Shown: positions 1-8,413 of the stretch, in pieces
Layout: each line of letters starts with the position of its first letter
Position numbering within the stretch: position 1 is the first letter of the stretch
Origin: Silvanigrellales bacterium
Lineage (GTDB): Bacteria > Bdellovibrionota_B > Oligoflexia > Silvanigrellales > Silvanigrellaceae
Length of the DNA stretch: 32,741 nt
Direction of reading: 5' to 3'
Assembly (NCBI GenBank): GCA_020247005.1
Contig: JADCJN010000082.1
Location: 1 to 32,741 of the forward strand
Position numbers and translations under genes: made by a program
The notes under the pieces: model-generated
The model's input: the letters and a program-made list of their open reading frames with translations, nothing else
Database searches by the model: none
What the model was told of the DNA's origin: nothing

Positions 1-149
1 CAAGGCGTCTCTTCGACATCGCGGCGACCCGCTACAATACCTTGCGCAAAGCGGGTGGTTTGCCTTCGACGCACGCTCAACCGCCCACGACGCCCACCGT
101 GATGGCCAGCACGCTCTCCTTTCGAAATGCTCGCCACGGCGCGTCTTAA
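1..149 (+). CDS. C-terminal end of an unidentified protein (5' truncated)
   Basis: An open frame enters from the left edge (codons in phase with base 3) and stops at TAA 147-149. It reads as about 48 residues, beginning RRLFDIAATRYNTLRKAGG and continuing into a Pro/Thr-rich tail that ends RNARHGAS. The charged helical start followed by a low-complexity tail looks like a genuine protein end, but no family is recognisable. The next gene starts 93 bases later on the same strand, so the two could be cotranscribed. The call rests only on frame openness and composition. Confidence 0.4.
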   Translation, partial: RRLFDIAATRYNTLRKAGGLPSTHAQPPTTPTVMASTLSFRNARHGAS

Positions 150-242
150 AGGAAAGAGACGCAAGGGGGTGCGGGTGGCTTCTTGCAATCGCTTTCGCCG
201 CCCAGACACAGTGGAGAGAGACCCCACCCACACGGAGGCGCG

Positions 243-1436
243 ATGCGCGGCAGTTTGAGACCCTCTCCGCAAACTTTCTCCGCCCGTGCCCTTTGCAGCG
301 TGGTCCCCTTTGGCATCTGGGGTCTCTGCCTCCTCTCCGCATCGGGGTGCCTCGCGCGGACCTTTGGTGACGGCAAAGGGAACGGCGCTCAGAGCCAGGC
401 GAAAAGCGCAGCTAGCCTTCTTGGAGGCATCGTAACACCCAGCCCGGTCATCACGCCCATCTCGCGGATCCCTGCCGCCGCGAAGGTCGCGTGGGATGCG
501 TACACGCTGAACGTAAGAGCGGTGAACGACCTGCAGCCCGGGTGCGAACCCACGGTCCTCGAGCCGAAGGCAGACATCGCTCTCAAAGGTGCCATCACGC
601 TCTTCCACGGTTACAGCGCATGCCCTCAACAGTTTCTCGAGTTCGCCCAGTACCTGAACGCAGCCGGATACATTGTCGTCCTACCGCTCCTGCCTGGACA
701 CGGGCGCAAGCAAGTCAACGGGAGCGACGACAACTGGGGCGTGCCACGAGCGGAGAACGCTTTGCTCTCATACGGATCGTTCGCAGCGACACTCAATGGA
801 GTCATGGAGACGATGCCCGGCACGCGCATTGTCGGCGGCCTGTCTGTTGGAGGCGCCGTCGCGCTTTATGCCGCCCACAAGGCTCCGGGTCTTTACGCGC
901 GCCAACTCATCATGGCCCCGTTCCTCAACGCGGGCAGCAGGCCTGCAGGCGACTTCTTGAGCGTGACGGTCGAAACGCTCAGCTTCCTAAAAGGCTCTGA
1001 GGAGTTCTCGAAGACGCGCATCGGTTGGGGCGCGGACTGTGAGAAGGAACGCGCTGCGGGGCGCGGAGGCTTCTGCACCTTTTCCCTTGACAACCTTGCG
1101 GGAGCGCAGCGCCTGGGTTGGGACGTGTCGGCCGCGCTCACGCCAGCCGCCTTACGCACACAATTCGTGGGTGTCGAGGGTGACACGGCCGTTGACAACG
1201 AAAGAAACAACACCGTGTTTGGCGCCATCACGGCAGAGGGTTCGGGCGGTGGTGCGGCTTGCCTTTACCCGCTCGCTGGCAAGCACTCCTTCATTTCACG
1301 CTTCGACAACCTCGGCTCCAACATGACGTGGCTCCCTGAGTTCTTCTCCGCCTCAGTCGCGTTCGTGGACGCGGGGACGCCCTTCCCCACCGACGGCCCG
1401 TCGACGGAGGCAGGTGTCCCTCGTTGCAAGCTCTGA
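243..1436 (+). CDS. Secreted lipoprotein with alpha/beta-hydrolase (esterase/lipase-like) domain
   Basis: 397 residues. The ATG at 243 is chosen because GGAGG lies 4 bases upstream; an in-frame ATG at 183 lacks a ribosome site. The N-terminus has a hydrophobic segment (about 20-34) ending ASGC, a plausible lipoprotein signal with lipidated Cys36, followed by LARTFG. This matches the C-x-x-R-x-F signature of three other lipoproteins in the window. The body has the hallmarks of an alpha/beta hydrolase: an HG oxyanion turn (His122), a nucleophile elbow GGLSVGG (Ser201), an acid candidate at Asp314 or Asp318, and a late His (about 348) in GKHSF. It is probably an envelope esterase or lipase acting on an unknown ester. 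Its stop is 3 bases from the stop of the convergent mrp gene, with no visible terminator between them. Confidence 0.8.
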   Translation: MRGSLRPSPQTFSARALCSVVPFGIWGLCLLSASGCLARTFGDGKGNGAQSQAKSAASLLGGIVTPSPVITPISRIPAAAKVAWDAYTLNVRAVNDLQPGCEPTVLEPKADIALKGAITLFHGYSACPQQFLEFAQYLNAAGYIVVLPLLPGHGRKQVNGSDDNWGVPRAENALLSYGSFAATLNGVMETMPGTRIVGGLSVGGAVALYAAHKAPGLYARQLIMAPFLNAGSRPAGDFLSVTVETLSFLKGSEEFSKTRIGWGADCEKERAAGRGGFCTFSLDNLAGAQRLGWDVSAALTPAALRTQFVGVEGDTAVDNERNNTVFGAITAEGSGGGAACLYPLAGKHSFISRFDNLGSNMTWLPEFFSASVAFVDAGTPFPTDGPSTEAGVPRCKL

Positions 1437-1439
1437 ACG

Positions 1440-2630
1440 TTACTTGCGCTCTATTTCGCCCAACCTGCGCACCACATTGTCGGCGATTTCGGCAAACCGG
1501 ACACGCACGGGGTGACCAGGCACTGCAGCCAAAGGCTTGCCTTCGTCGCCCGCAGCGCGAATGTCAGACTGCAGCGGTACGGCTCCGAGCACGGGAATGT
1601 CGAAACGCTGTGACACCTTCGTCGCTCCGCCTTCGCCGAACACATGCGACTCCGTTCCGCACGACGGGCAGAGGAAAGTCGACATGTTTTCAACGACACC
1701 CACAATGGGCACGTCGGTTTTCCGGAACATGACCACACCCTTGACGGCATCAAGAAGCGCAACGTTTTGAGGGGTTGTGACGATTACCGCACCCGCGAGC
1801 GGAAGACTTTGCACGAGCGTGAGTTGAGCATCGCCCGTTCCAGGGGGGAGGTCGATGACCAGAAAGTCGAGTTCTCCCCATTCCACGTCGTAGAAGAACT
1901 GCTGGAGCGCCTTCATCACCATGGGCCCACGCCAAATCACGGCAGACTCTTCCGAGGCGAAAAATCCGAAGCTCATGACCTTCAGGCCGAAGGCTGTGGG
2001 CGGAACGATTTTGTTCTTGTCGTTCACGGAAGGGTCTTCGCGCAGACCCAGCATCATGGGAAGGCTTGGACCATAAATGTCGGCGTCAAGAACTCCGACT
2101 TTATAACCCTGGTTGTGAAGCGCCAGAGCAAGATTCACGCTCACTGTGCTTTTGCCCACACCCCCTTTCCCGCTGGCCACGGCAAGAATACGGCGCACAC
2201 CCGGGATGCCTTTTTTTGAAAAAGGCGCACTGGGGCTGCCGAGGTCTTTGTGGGCAGGTTCGCCTGTTCTTGTACCTGCAGCAGCAGCTGACGGGGCCGA
2301 AGCAGCCCCTCCGGCGGACGTTGCCGCGGGGCTGCGCGCAGGCGCCGCAGCCTGTGCGGCTGGTTTTTCTTTGCGCTCCATGAAAATCTGCGCCTCGCCC
2401 GCATGCAGCGTTGCGAGATGTTCCTTCAGGTAGTTTTCCATCTGGATTTTTGCCTGAAGGTTCAGACCATCACTAAAAAAGCGAAGCACCGAGCGGCCGT
2501 TCGACGATTCAAACGAGGCCACGCGCACGCTCCAGGGCAAAGCCCCCATGAGCGTTTCGAACTCGGGCGGAAGGTTCGACTCAAGGTTGCGCAAGCACGC
2601 GAGCACATCCTGGGGCGGTGTCATGCTCAT
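1440..2630 (-). CDS. mrp: Mrp/ApbC (NBP35-type) iron-sulfur cluster carrier ATPase
   Basis: 396 residues. This is a cytoplasmic P-loop ATPase of the Mrp/ApbC/Nbp35 family, whose members bind an Fe-S cluster and pass it to apo-proteins. The C-terminal two thirds hold the deviant Walker A motif GKGGVGKST, the DADIYGPS segment, the DLPPGTGD segment and a CPSCG pair, which is the cluster-binding CxxC of the family. The N-terminal domain (about residues 1-85) does not show the usual MIP18-like signatures. An Ala/Pro-rich linker of about 50 residues joins it to the ATPase. The start codon overlaps the stop of the upstream nfu gene (ATGA), so the two are translationally coupled. That pairing fits a scaffold-to-carrier Fe-S relay. 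Confidence 0.92.
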   Translation of the reverse strand: MSMTPPQDVLACLRNLESNLPPEFETLMGALPWSVRVASFESSNGRSVLRFFSDGLNLQAKIQMENYLKEHLATLHAGEAQIFMERKEKPAAQAAAPARSPAATSAGGAASAPSAAAAGTRTGEPAHKDLGSPSAPFSKKGIPGVRRILAVASGKGGVGKSTVSVNLALALHNQGYKVGVLDADIYGPSLPMMLGLREDPSVNDKNKIVPPTAFGLKVMSFGFFASEESAVIWRGPMVMKALQQFFYDVEWGELDFLVIDLPPGTGDAQLTLVQSLPLAGAVIVTTPQNVALLDAVKGVVMFRKTDVPIVGVVENMSTFLCPSCGTESHVFGEGGATKVSQRFDIPVLGAVPLQSDIRAAGDEGKPLAAVPGHPVRVRFAEIADNVVRRLGEIERK

Positions 2631-2854
2631 GAGAAGACCTGCTCAATGCCCTTCACTTCGGGAACGAGATCCATGAGCATTTTTTCAACGCCCTGGTAAA
2701 GGGTCATGGCGCTGGAAGGGCAGTGAGCACAGGCCCCGACAAGTCTCACCTTCACGATGCCGTCCTCGACGTCCACGAGTTCAATGTCGCCACCGTCCGC
2801 TTGAAGAACGGGACGCACCTGATTTTCAATGATTTCCTGAATTCTCGCGATCAT
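2627..2854 (-). CDS. NifU C-terminal-domain (Nfu) iron-sulfur scaffold protein
   Basis: 75 residues from the ATG at 2854; an AGGAG lies 10 bases upstream. A longer frame reaching to 2914 would add an Arg/Pro-rich stretch unlike the family. The product is a single Nfu domain: the pattern RPVLQADGGDIELVDVEDG, then VRLVGACAHCPSS with the CxxC pair that bridges a 4Fe-4S cluster between two subunits, then a C-terminal helix. Family members assemble or shuttle Fe-S clusters in the cytoplasm. This is the short stand-alone type without the A-type N-terminal domain of E. coli NfuA. It overlaps mrp by four bases, so both probably serve the same Fe-S delivery route. Confidence 0.9.
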   Translation of the reverse strand: MIARIQEIIENQVRPVLQADGGDIELVDVEDGIVKVRLVGACAHCPSSAMTLYQGVEKMLMDLVPEVKGIEQVFS

Positions 2855-2971
2855 TCGGGGAGGTCTCCTGACAAAGATGCCTAGACGGGACGGGGGCCTG
2901 TGGGTGTGCCACACGAACCGAAAACAAAGTAAAAACGAGCATTCAACATGTGACGCCGAAAACGCGCCGGG

Positions 2972-3325
2972 TCAACTCTCCAGAGGCAAACCCCGGGGTG
3001 CCACCCTCAACGGGCTCGTGAGCCGCTCGTGCTCCCTCCCGAGTGCCCTCTCGAACTTGGAAAGAGCTTGCCGAACGGCCACATCGACCCGAATGCCCTT
3101 GCCAACGGCCACTCTTTCAAACCTTTTGTTCCCGTGAAGCCGAATGCTGCAGGAATAAAGGTCGGCACCACGATTTTGGGGCCCATTGTGCATGCGCAAC
3201 AACACATCGCAAGCCAGATTCCCGAAAAACCCCTTGCTGGGGAGCAACGAGGAAAGTTCGCTCCTGAGGTAGGAAACCAGGCGGGCAGAAGGACTCACTT
3301 CACGGAAAGACACACGAACAGTCAC
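2972..3325 (-). CDS. HPF/RaiA-like (S30AE family) ribosome-associated protein, probable
   Basis: 117 residues from a GTG at 3325, preceded by a strong AAGGAGG at 6 bases spacing. The layout matches the short hibernation-promoting/YfiA family: a first strand TVRVSFREV, a helix with SARLVSYLRSELSSL, strands through VLLRMHNGP and YSCSIRLHG, and a final helix with VAVRQALSKFERALGRE. In that family the protein binds the 30S subunit and dampens translation in stationary phase. The RGADLYSCS segment replaces the usual middle strands and there is no long-form dimerisation tail, so the match is distant and rests on pattern, not identity. A TTGACG hexamer at 3412-3417 could be part of its promoter, but no convincing -10 follows. 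It lies about 120 bases upstream of nfu. Confidence 0.55.
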   Translation of the reverse strand: MTVRVSFREVSPSARLVSYLRSELSSLLPSKGFFGNLACDVLLRMHNGPQNRGADLYSCSIRLHGNKRFERVAVGKGIRVDVAVRQALSKFERALGREHERLTSPLRVAPRGLPLES

Positions 3326-3470
3326 GATGGACCTCCTTCGCTATGACTTCTGGGGGCAACGTCCGGACGAGGGACCTCGTCCACTCCTAACGTGTGCCTG
3401 CCACCCCCAATCGTCAAGTCGTCTTCATTCGGCGGAAGCAAAAGACCCCGAAATTTTGCGCACAAAGCAT

Positions 3471-3509
3471 AAAAAAGAGGACCAGGAACACGCGGTTCCT
3501 GGTCCTCTT
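3471..3509 (-). terminator. Rho-independent terminator of the porin gene
   Basis: A perfect 15-base inverted repeat (3475-3489 with 3495-3509) around a five-base loop is followed on the minus strand by a T run (the A run 3471-3476 on the plus strand). It starts 25 bases beyond the porin stop at 3535. The plus-strand copy also ends in several T residues, so it could work in both directions. Confidence 0.9.
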
Positions 3510-3534
3510 TTCAAGCACACCCGAAAGGGAGTTC

Positions 3535-4842
3535 TTAGAATGCGTAGATGCCGACAAGCTTGGTTTCAACCTTGTTCTTGCTCTTGCCCGCTTCGCCCTT
3601 GCTGTTCGAGTAGCTCTTCGCCTTCGTGCTTTCGTACGCCACGTCGAGTTCAAGCGTGAAGCCGCCGGCATTGTAGCCGCCGCCCACCACGAACTGGGTG
3701 ATGTCGGCGTCTTTTTCAGCGTCTTTCGCTGCGCCCTTGGCTTCCGAATTGCGTGTGCTCTTGAGAGCAACCGAGCCGCCATACACGAGCTTGTCGCCGG
3801 TTTGCACAATGCCCGTGAGGCCAAAGAGGGAGGAGTCGCCGTTCACGCCCACGCTAATGAGGGTGTTCGTGACCTTGTTCTTGCCAGGCTGCACGTCGTC
3901 GCCCTTGCCAAACGTTTCGACAGTCTTGCCGTCTTTCAGCTTGCCGCCTTCGTTCGCATACGACTTCACTTCGCCCAGGGTGATTTGCTGGAACGCAACG
4001 CCACCGCCGATGCCGTCGAGGTTGTAGCCCAGCGCAGCTTCAATGTGCGTTGCAGGGCGGTAGTTCGCAAGGACGGCTGCCTTGGCTTCATTCACGGTTG
4101 TTGTCTTCGTGTCGTCCACAACGGCCGCGGACTCCTTGGACACCTTTTGCTTGCCGTCGATGCCGAAGTACACGCCGGCGCTCACACCCGCGAACTTCGC
4201 GTCGATGGCGCCAAGAATGGCCTTGCTGTCCGAGTTCCACGTGGGGCTCGAGGCGCCGTAAGCGTAGTTTTCAGAAGAAGGGACGCTGAGAGCATTCGCA
4301 ACACCAGCCTTCAGGGTGATGCTGTTGCCTTCGGAGATGTCGATGCCTTGGGTCACGAGAACGCCGTCGGAACCGCCGAAGCCGTCGACACTGTATGTTG
4401 CGTCCATGCCCCACACTTCAGGGTTGCCGAGGCGGTAGCGGCCGAAGCGCACGCCGGTTTTCGAGGGGAGGTCGAGGCCCACGTCTGCGCGGCGGATGGT
4501 GACGGTGTCGTACGAAGTCGAGTCCTTCGCGTCAGACTTCTGAGCTCCGTTGCCGTTCACGTTGAGTTCGAACTGGGCTTTGGCGACGCCTTCCGACACC
4601 TTCAGGCCGAAGCGCGTAATGTACTGGAAAAAGTCGGGTGCGTTTGCGCGGCTCGAGTCGGTGAGGTTCGCGTAGCCCACGAGCACACCGTAGGGAACGA
4701 TGGACTTGTTCACAGGAGCGGCGGCAGGAGCGGCGGCGGGGGCCGGCGCGGCTGCAGAAGCTTCAGGGGCGGCAGGCTCCTGGCCAAAAGCGGCGGTGGA
4801 AACGAGAACCGAAGACAAAAGAACGGCAGACTTGAGTTTCAC
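3535..4842 (-). CDS. Outer-membrane porin-like beta-barrel protein
   Basis: 435 residues. The start is the GTG at 4842, with GGAGG five bases upstream; the open frame extends to 5277 without any better site. A classical signal peptide (KLKSAVLLSSVLVSTAAFG, cleavage before QEP) is followed by a periplasmic Ala/Pro linker of about 25 residues. The remaining 380 residues are alternating short beta strands rich in Gly, Asp, Lys and aromatic residues, ending in Phe (YAF), the usual C-terminal signal for barrel insertion. Segments such as TVTIRRADVGLDLPSKTGVR and RFGRYRLGNPEVWG resemble general porins of the Gram-negative type. It probably forms a diffusion channel of unknown selectivity. It is monocistronic: its own promoter lies about 140 bases upstream and a strong terminator follows. 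Confidence 0.85.
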   Translation of the reverse strand: MKLKSAVLLSSVLVSTAAFGQEPAAPEASAAAPAPAAAPAAAPVNKSIVPYGVLVGYANLTDSSRANAPDFFQYITRFGLKVSEGVAKAQFELNVNGNGAQKSDAKDSTSYDTVTIRRADVGLDLPSKTGVRFGRYRLGNPEVWGMDATYSVDGFGGSDGVLVTQGIDISEGNSITLKAGVANALSVPSSENYAYGASSPTWNSDSKAILGAIDAKFAGVSAGVYFGIDGKQKVSKESAAVVDDTKTTTVNEAKAAVLANYRPATHIEAALGYNLDGIGGGVAFQQITLGEVKSYANEGGKLKDGKTVETFGKGDDVQPGKNKVTNTLISVGVNGDSSLFGLTGIVQTGDKLVYGGSVALKSTRNSEAKGAAKDAEKDADITQFVVGGGYNAGGFTLELDVAYESTKAKSYSNSKGEAGKSKNKVETKLVGIYAF

Positions 4843-4990
4843 GCGAACCTCCAAAAAGACACTGAGCCGAGCCAAACAAAATTTACACAGAATGCGAGCG
4901 AAGCTTGAAAACCGAAAAGACTCTGAGAAACCCAACGGAAGCCTATCGCTCTTGTGCAAATTCTCTCGATAATAGGTCGAGGCGAGGCGC

Positions 4991-5019
4991 AAAATAAACC
5001 CAGTATGTAGTGCCGTCAA
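4991..5019 (-). promoter_or_regulatory. Sigma-70-type promoter for the porin gene
   Basis: On the minus strand TTGACG (5014-5019) is followed by a 17-base spacer and TATTTT (4991-4996). The hexamers match the consensus at 5 of 6 and 4 of 6 positions at ideal spacing. Transcription would begin near 4984, giving a leader of about 140 bases before the porin GTG start. Such a long leader leaves room for post-transcriptional control, but no particular structure was recognised. Confidence 0.55.
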
Positions 5020-5106
5020 GTGGAGCACGGTAGAATCTCGACTTTTCACATCGGAATTCGTATCCATTCCAAAGCAACCACCGACGACAAGGGAAGGGTC
5101 ACAACC

Positions 5107-7086
5107 ATGCTCCCGATGCACACCCCCTCGAATTCTCGCTCCAAGCCAACCCCTGAAAACGTCGCGCTCGCTCACGCTGCCCTCGATGCCTTCGCCGCGC
5201 GCGAGGGCATCGATCTTTTTTGCATCACTGCGCAAGACGCTTTTCTCTCGGAGTACACCCCGCTTGGCAACAACCAACGCGCGGCACTGAGCGCTTTTAC
5301 AGGCTCAACCGGAGACGGGCTGTTCTTCGCACGGTCGCTTCGCGAGCCACAGGCCCCTTCTCAGGCGTTCACCTTGTTCGTCGACGGGCGCTACCACTTG
5401 CAGGCAGACTCGGAGTGCCCCCCTGCTTTGGTGAAAGTGGAAAAACTGCCGCTTTCCAGGAGCATCGAACAAGCCCTCCTCGAGTCTCTCGAGAGCCTGC
5501 CTTGCCGTGGCACCGCACGCGGCGCCGAGCAACAGCTCGTGGTGGCCGTCGATGCGCGTCGCATCACGCTTTCGCGCGCGCGCCTCATGGGCGAAATTTG
5601 CGCGCGCAAAGGTTTTGAGCTCCGCCTTCTGTCCGACAATGAAATTTCAACAGCACTCGCACTGGAAGGCTGGAAAACCGAGCGCCCCGTGGTGCCCGTC
5701 GATTTCGCGCTGACGGGGCGTTCTCCGGTCCGCACGGCGCACCTCCTCCTGCGTTCCGCGGCGCGCCATTGTGTGGGCGCCAGTGGGCAGCACGCTCACC
5801 TTCCACCCCCCTCAGCGCTTCCTTCCCCCCAAAACGCACCCAGCCTTGTTTGCATCGCAAGCTGTGCGTCCGACGATGCCGCGTTCTTGCTCAACGCACG
5901 TGGGTATCATCTTCCCCATCTTTCCAGCGTGCTCGCGTACACGTTCCTCCTGCCGGGAGCTCTGGTCGTTTTTCTCCCCAGCGAGTCCGAGACGTGCGAG
6001 GTCAAACTTCCATCCCCCCTGAAGGAAAGTGGGAGCGACACCGACCCCCTTCCCGAGCTCAGGCTGGAGGTTGTGCGAGGTTCGCTCGGAAACCTCCGAA
6101 ACGCGCTGAAGCGATTCGCGGTAACGCACATCCTCTTCAACGAAACCCAAATGAACGCGCTCGTTCCTCACGTTCTTTCCGCCCTCTGGCCTCAGGCCAC
6201 TTCGGTGCCCAATTTTAGGGGCATCGAACTTCTGCGCGCGCGCAAAACTCCCGAAGAGGTTGCGAGCTTTCGCGACTCGTACCTGCGCAGCAGCAAAGCC
6301 ATTGCACACACCCTCCGCTGGGCGAAAAAGGCCACAACAGGAACAGGAGAGTTGCCCTCGGAAGTCGACCTCGCGAACACACTTGCAGAGGCCTATGCCG
6401 CCGAAGGCGCACTTGACCTTTCGTTCAACACGATTGCGGGAACGGGGGCACACGGCGCCATTATTCATTACGGAACCCCCGATGCCGACACCCTTTTGCA
6501 GCCGGGCGAAATGACGCTCCTCGACTCCGGGGCCTATTACGCACCAGGCCTTGCCACCGACTGCACCCGCGTTTTTTACAACGGCGACGCAACCAAACTG
6601 CCCCCTCAAGCCTGGCAAAAAGAAATCTACACGGTCACTTTGAAAGCCTTCCTTCGCGGCATGCGTGCCGAGTTCATGCTTTCGGACAGCGGCAGGTCGC
6701 TCGACGAAGAAGTGCGTTCTGTTTGCCGCGCGCACGGCTATGAATACGCCCACGGAACCGGGCACGGCGTCGGCATCCACGTGCACGAACCAGGCATCCG
6801 GCTTTCCACCACGTCCACATACGCCATGACTGAAAACGCCTGCGTGAGCATGGAACCTGGCATCTACCTTCCCGGAAAAGGTGGTGTGCGCATTGAAAAC
6901 GTCGTTCGTGTGGAGCCACGCGACGCCGCTTTGGGAATTTACGGCTTCGAGAATTTCATGTTCGTGGGCTTCGACTGGGACCTCATCGACGTCTCGCTCC
7001 TGGACGACGGCGAACGTGCCTGGCTCGCCTCCTACGAGCGGCGCTGCGCCTCCCTTGGCACGCACGTGACGTCCTGCCCGCTTTAA
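5107..7086 (+). CDS. Xaa-Pro aminopeptidase P, three-domain (XPNPEP1-like) M24B peptidase
   Basis: 659 residues from the ATG at 5107 with AAGGG eight bases upstream. The protein removes N-terminal residues that precede proline. Two creatinase-type N-terminal domains (about 15-190 and 235-370) precede the pita-bread catalytic domain (about 375-610). The five metal ligands of the M24 family are all visible: Asp473 in LLDSGAYY, Asp485 in TDCTR, His553 in GTGHGVG, Glu583 in SMEPGIY and Glu597 in RIENV. The C-terminal extension with DLIDVSLL matches the long eukaryotic-type enzymes instead of the 440-residue E. coli PepP. No signal peptide is seen, so it is cytoplasmic. It is divergent from the porin gene; a TAGAAT at 5031-5036 is a possible -10 element. 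It converges on a lipoprotein gene only 18 bases away. Confidence 0.93.
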   Translation: MLPMHTPSNSRSKPTPENVALAHAALDAFAAREGIDLFCITAQDAFLSEYTPLGNNQRAALSAFTGSTGDGLFFARSLREPQAPSQAFTLFVDGRYHLQADSECPPALVKVEKLPLSRSIEQALLESLESLPCRGTARGAEQQLVVAVDARRITLSRARLMGEICARKGFELRLLSDNEISTALALEGWKTERPVVPVDFALTGRSPVRTAHLLLRSAARHCVGASGQHAHLPPPSALPSPQNAPSLVCIASCASDDAAFLLNARGYHLPHLSSVLAYTFLLPGALVVFLPSESETCEVKLPSPLKESGSDTDPLPELRLEVVRGSLGNLRNALKRFAVTHILFNETQMNALVPHVLSALWPQATSVPNFRGIELLRARKTPEEVASFRDSYLRSSKAIAHTLRWAKKATTGTGELPSEVDLANTLAEAYAAEGALDLSFNTIAGTGAHGAIIHYGTPDADTLLQPGEMTLLDSGAYYAPGLATDCTRVFYNGDATKLPPQAWQKEIYTVTLKAFLRGMRAEFMLSDSGRSLDEEVRSVCRAHGYEYAHGTGHGVGIHVHEPGIRLSTTSTYAMTENACVSMEPGIYLPGKGGVRIENVVRVEPRDAALGIYGFENFMFVGFDWDLIDVSLLDDGERAWLASYERRCASLGTHVTSCPL

Positions 7087-7104
7087 GCACTCTCCACAGC
7101 GGAA

Positions 7105-8412
7105 TCAACGCTCAACCAACGCAGGTTGGGTGTAGCCCGACACAAGAGAATTGGCCCCGCCCCCAGGAATAGAAAGCCGCCATTTCTTTTCGGTGTCGAC
7201 GTTCCCCACGGTCAATTGTCCACTTTCATTGAGCGAAGCTTCATCCACTGAAAAAAGCTCAACGTCAAAGGCTCCGGGTGCGGCGTCGGTTCCGCTTGTC
7301 AAATCGACAAAGGCAGGGCGCGACACGCCATCAACCTTGTAACCTTCCGAGAGAACAAAAAGCCGTCCGCCTCCATTGACGTTGAGTTGGCTTGTGCTCA
7401 CAAGCCACACGTCTTGGCCAGAAAAAACCGCACCCTGCCGGGCTTTGTCGACCGAAGCTGCTTTGTGAAAATAAAGGGCATTCGGTTGCGAACGGGTTCC
7501 CACGGGCTCAAGAGTGGGTGCGTAGCTTCGGAAGAACTCAAAAGCCTTTTCGTGAAACAATTTTCTTCGCGGGTCGGAAAACGTCAGAGCCTCTCCGGCC
7601 GTCGAAGCCTGGGCAATGGCATTTTCAATAGACGCTTTGACAGGGGCAGAGAGATCTTGGGGGTTCTTCTTGAAGGCCTCCGCCACGGCCTTGTCGTCTT
7701 CAGACGCGCTTTCGGCCAACTTCGCTGAAATCGTGTTGAACCCGGACGCTTCCACCCACTCTGTGGTGAAATAAGGCTTGAAGGCAACAGACTGCCCTTT
7801 CCAGGAATGCACCGATTGCAAAAGCAACACGCCCCCGGGGTGAAGTGTCGCCGTGGCCACCACGGCGCGGGTGTGGCCAGTAAGAATCTGTCCTTTTGAG
7901 TCCCGCAGGGTGGTTGCCCACTCCGCTTTTCTGGCTTCCGTCCAAGGCGTCACCACTTCCCCAACCGGAGGAGCTCCGTGGGCCGCAAGCAACAGTGCGA
8001 ATCGGTTCTCACCCATGGGGTAAGCCTTGGTGCGAACATACACGGGGCCAATGAAAGCCTCTCGCAGCGCTTCTGAACAGCGTATTTTGGTAACGAAAAA
8101 GGTCTCCTGTTGCCACCGTGTGACGTTCAAGCCATTGGACGTGACGGGCAGGCCCTTCGACGTCTTGTCGGTGATTTTGGAACCGCCACTGTGGTTCGTA
8201 AAGTAAACAGAGAGGTCTCTGATGCGCGGCAACGCACCATTCCACATTTTCGCATTCATTCCCTTGGGCGTGCACTCCACGCCCACTTCGGCAGCGGAGG
8301 GAGCCGCACTGGAGCCCTCGGGCGCCGACTTCACCTGATTGAATGTGCGAGGCTTGCATCCTGAAACACCAGCCCCCAGCACGCTTGCGATCACAAGGCC
8401 AATCATTCGCAT
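7105..8412 (-). CDS. Lipoprotein of unknown function carrying the C-x-x-R-x-F-N signature
   Basis: 435 residues. The ATG at 8412 has GGAG nine bases upstream and follows the tatC stop by one base, so it is probably translated from the tatC message. The signal MRMIGLVIASVLGAGVSGC gives a lipidated Cys19, followed by KPRTFN, matching the tag of three other lipoproteins here. A Ser/Ala/Pro-rich linker then leads to a globular region of about 390 residues with only two further cysteines. No known domain was recognised; the C-terminal half has beta-type patterns (DVWLVSTSQLNVNGGG, FDVELFSVDE). Placement after tatC may be chance, because the lipoprotein signal looks Sec-dependent and lacks a twin arginine. 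Confidence 0.8.
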   Translation of the reverse strand: MRMIGLVIASVLGAGVSGCKPRTFNQVKSAPEGSSAAPSAAEVGVECTPKGMNAKMWNGALPRIRDLSVYFTNHSGGSKITDKTSKGLPVTSNGLNVTRWQQETFFVTKIRCSEALREAFIGPVYVRTKAYPMGENRFALLLAAHGAPPVGEVVTPWTEARKAEWATTLRDSKGQILTGHTRAVVATATLHPGGVLLLQSVHSWKGQSVAFKPYFTTEWVEASGFNTISAKLAESASEDDKAVAEAFKKNPQDLSAPVKASIENAIAQASTAGEALTFSDPRRKLFHEKAFEFFRSYAPTLEPVGTRSQPNALYFHKAASVDKARQGAVFSGQDVWLVSTSQLNVNGGGRLFVLSEGYKVDGVSRPAFVDLTSGTDAAPGAFDVELFSVDEASLNESGQLTVGNVDTEKKWRLSIPGGGANSLVSGYTQPALVER

Positions 8413-8413
8413 G

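Noticed and set aside
3394-4908. Long plus-strand open frame (504 codons) opposite the porin gene
   Set aside because: It is the antisense shadow of a gene with clear signal peptide, barrel pattern, promoter and terminator. It has no ribosome site and no domain.
5812-7065. 417-codon minus-strand frame inside the aminopeptidase gene
   Set aside because: It is antisense to a catalytic domain with all five metal ligands and has no independent evidence.
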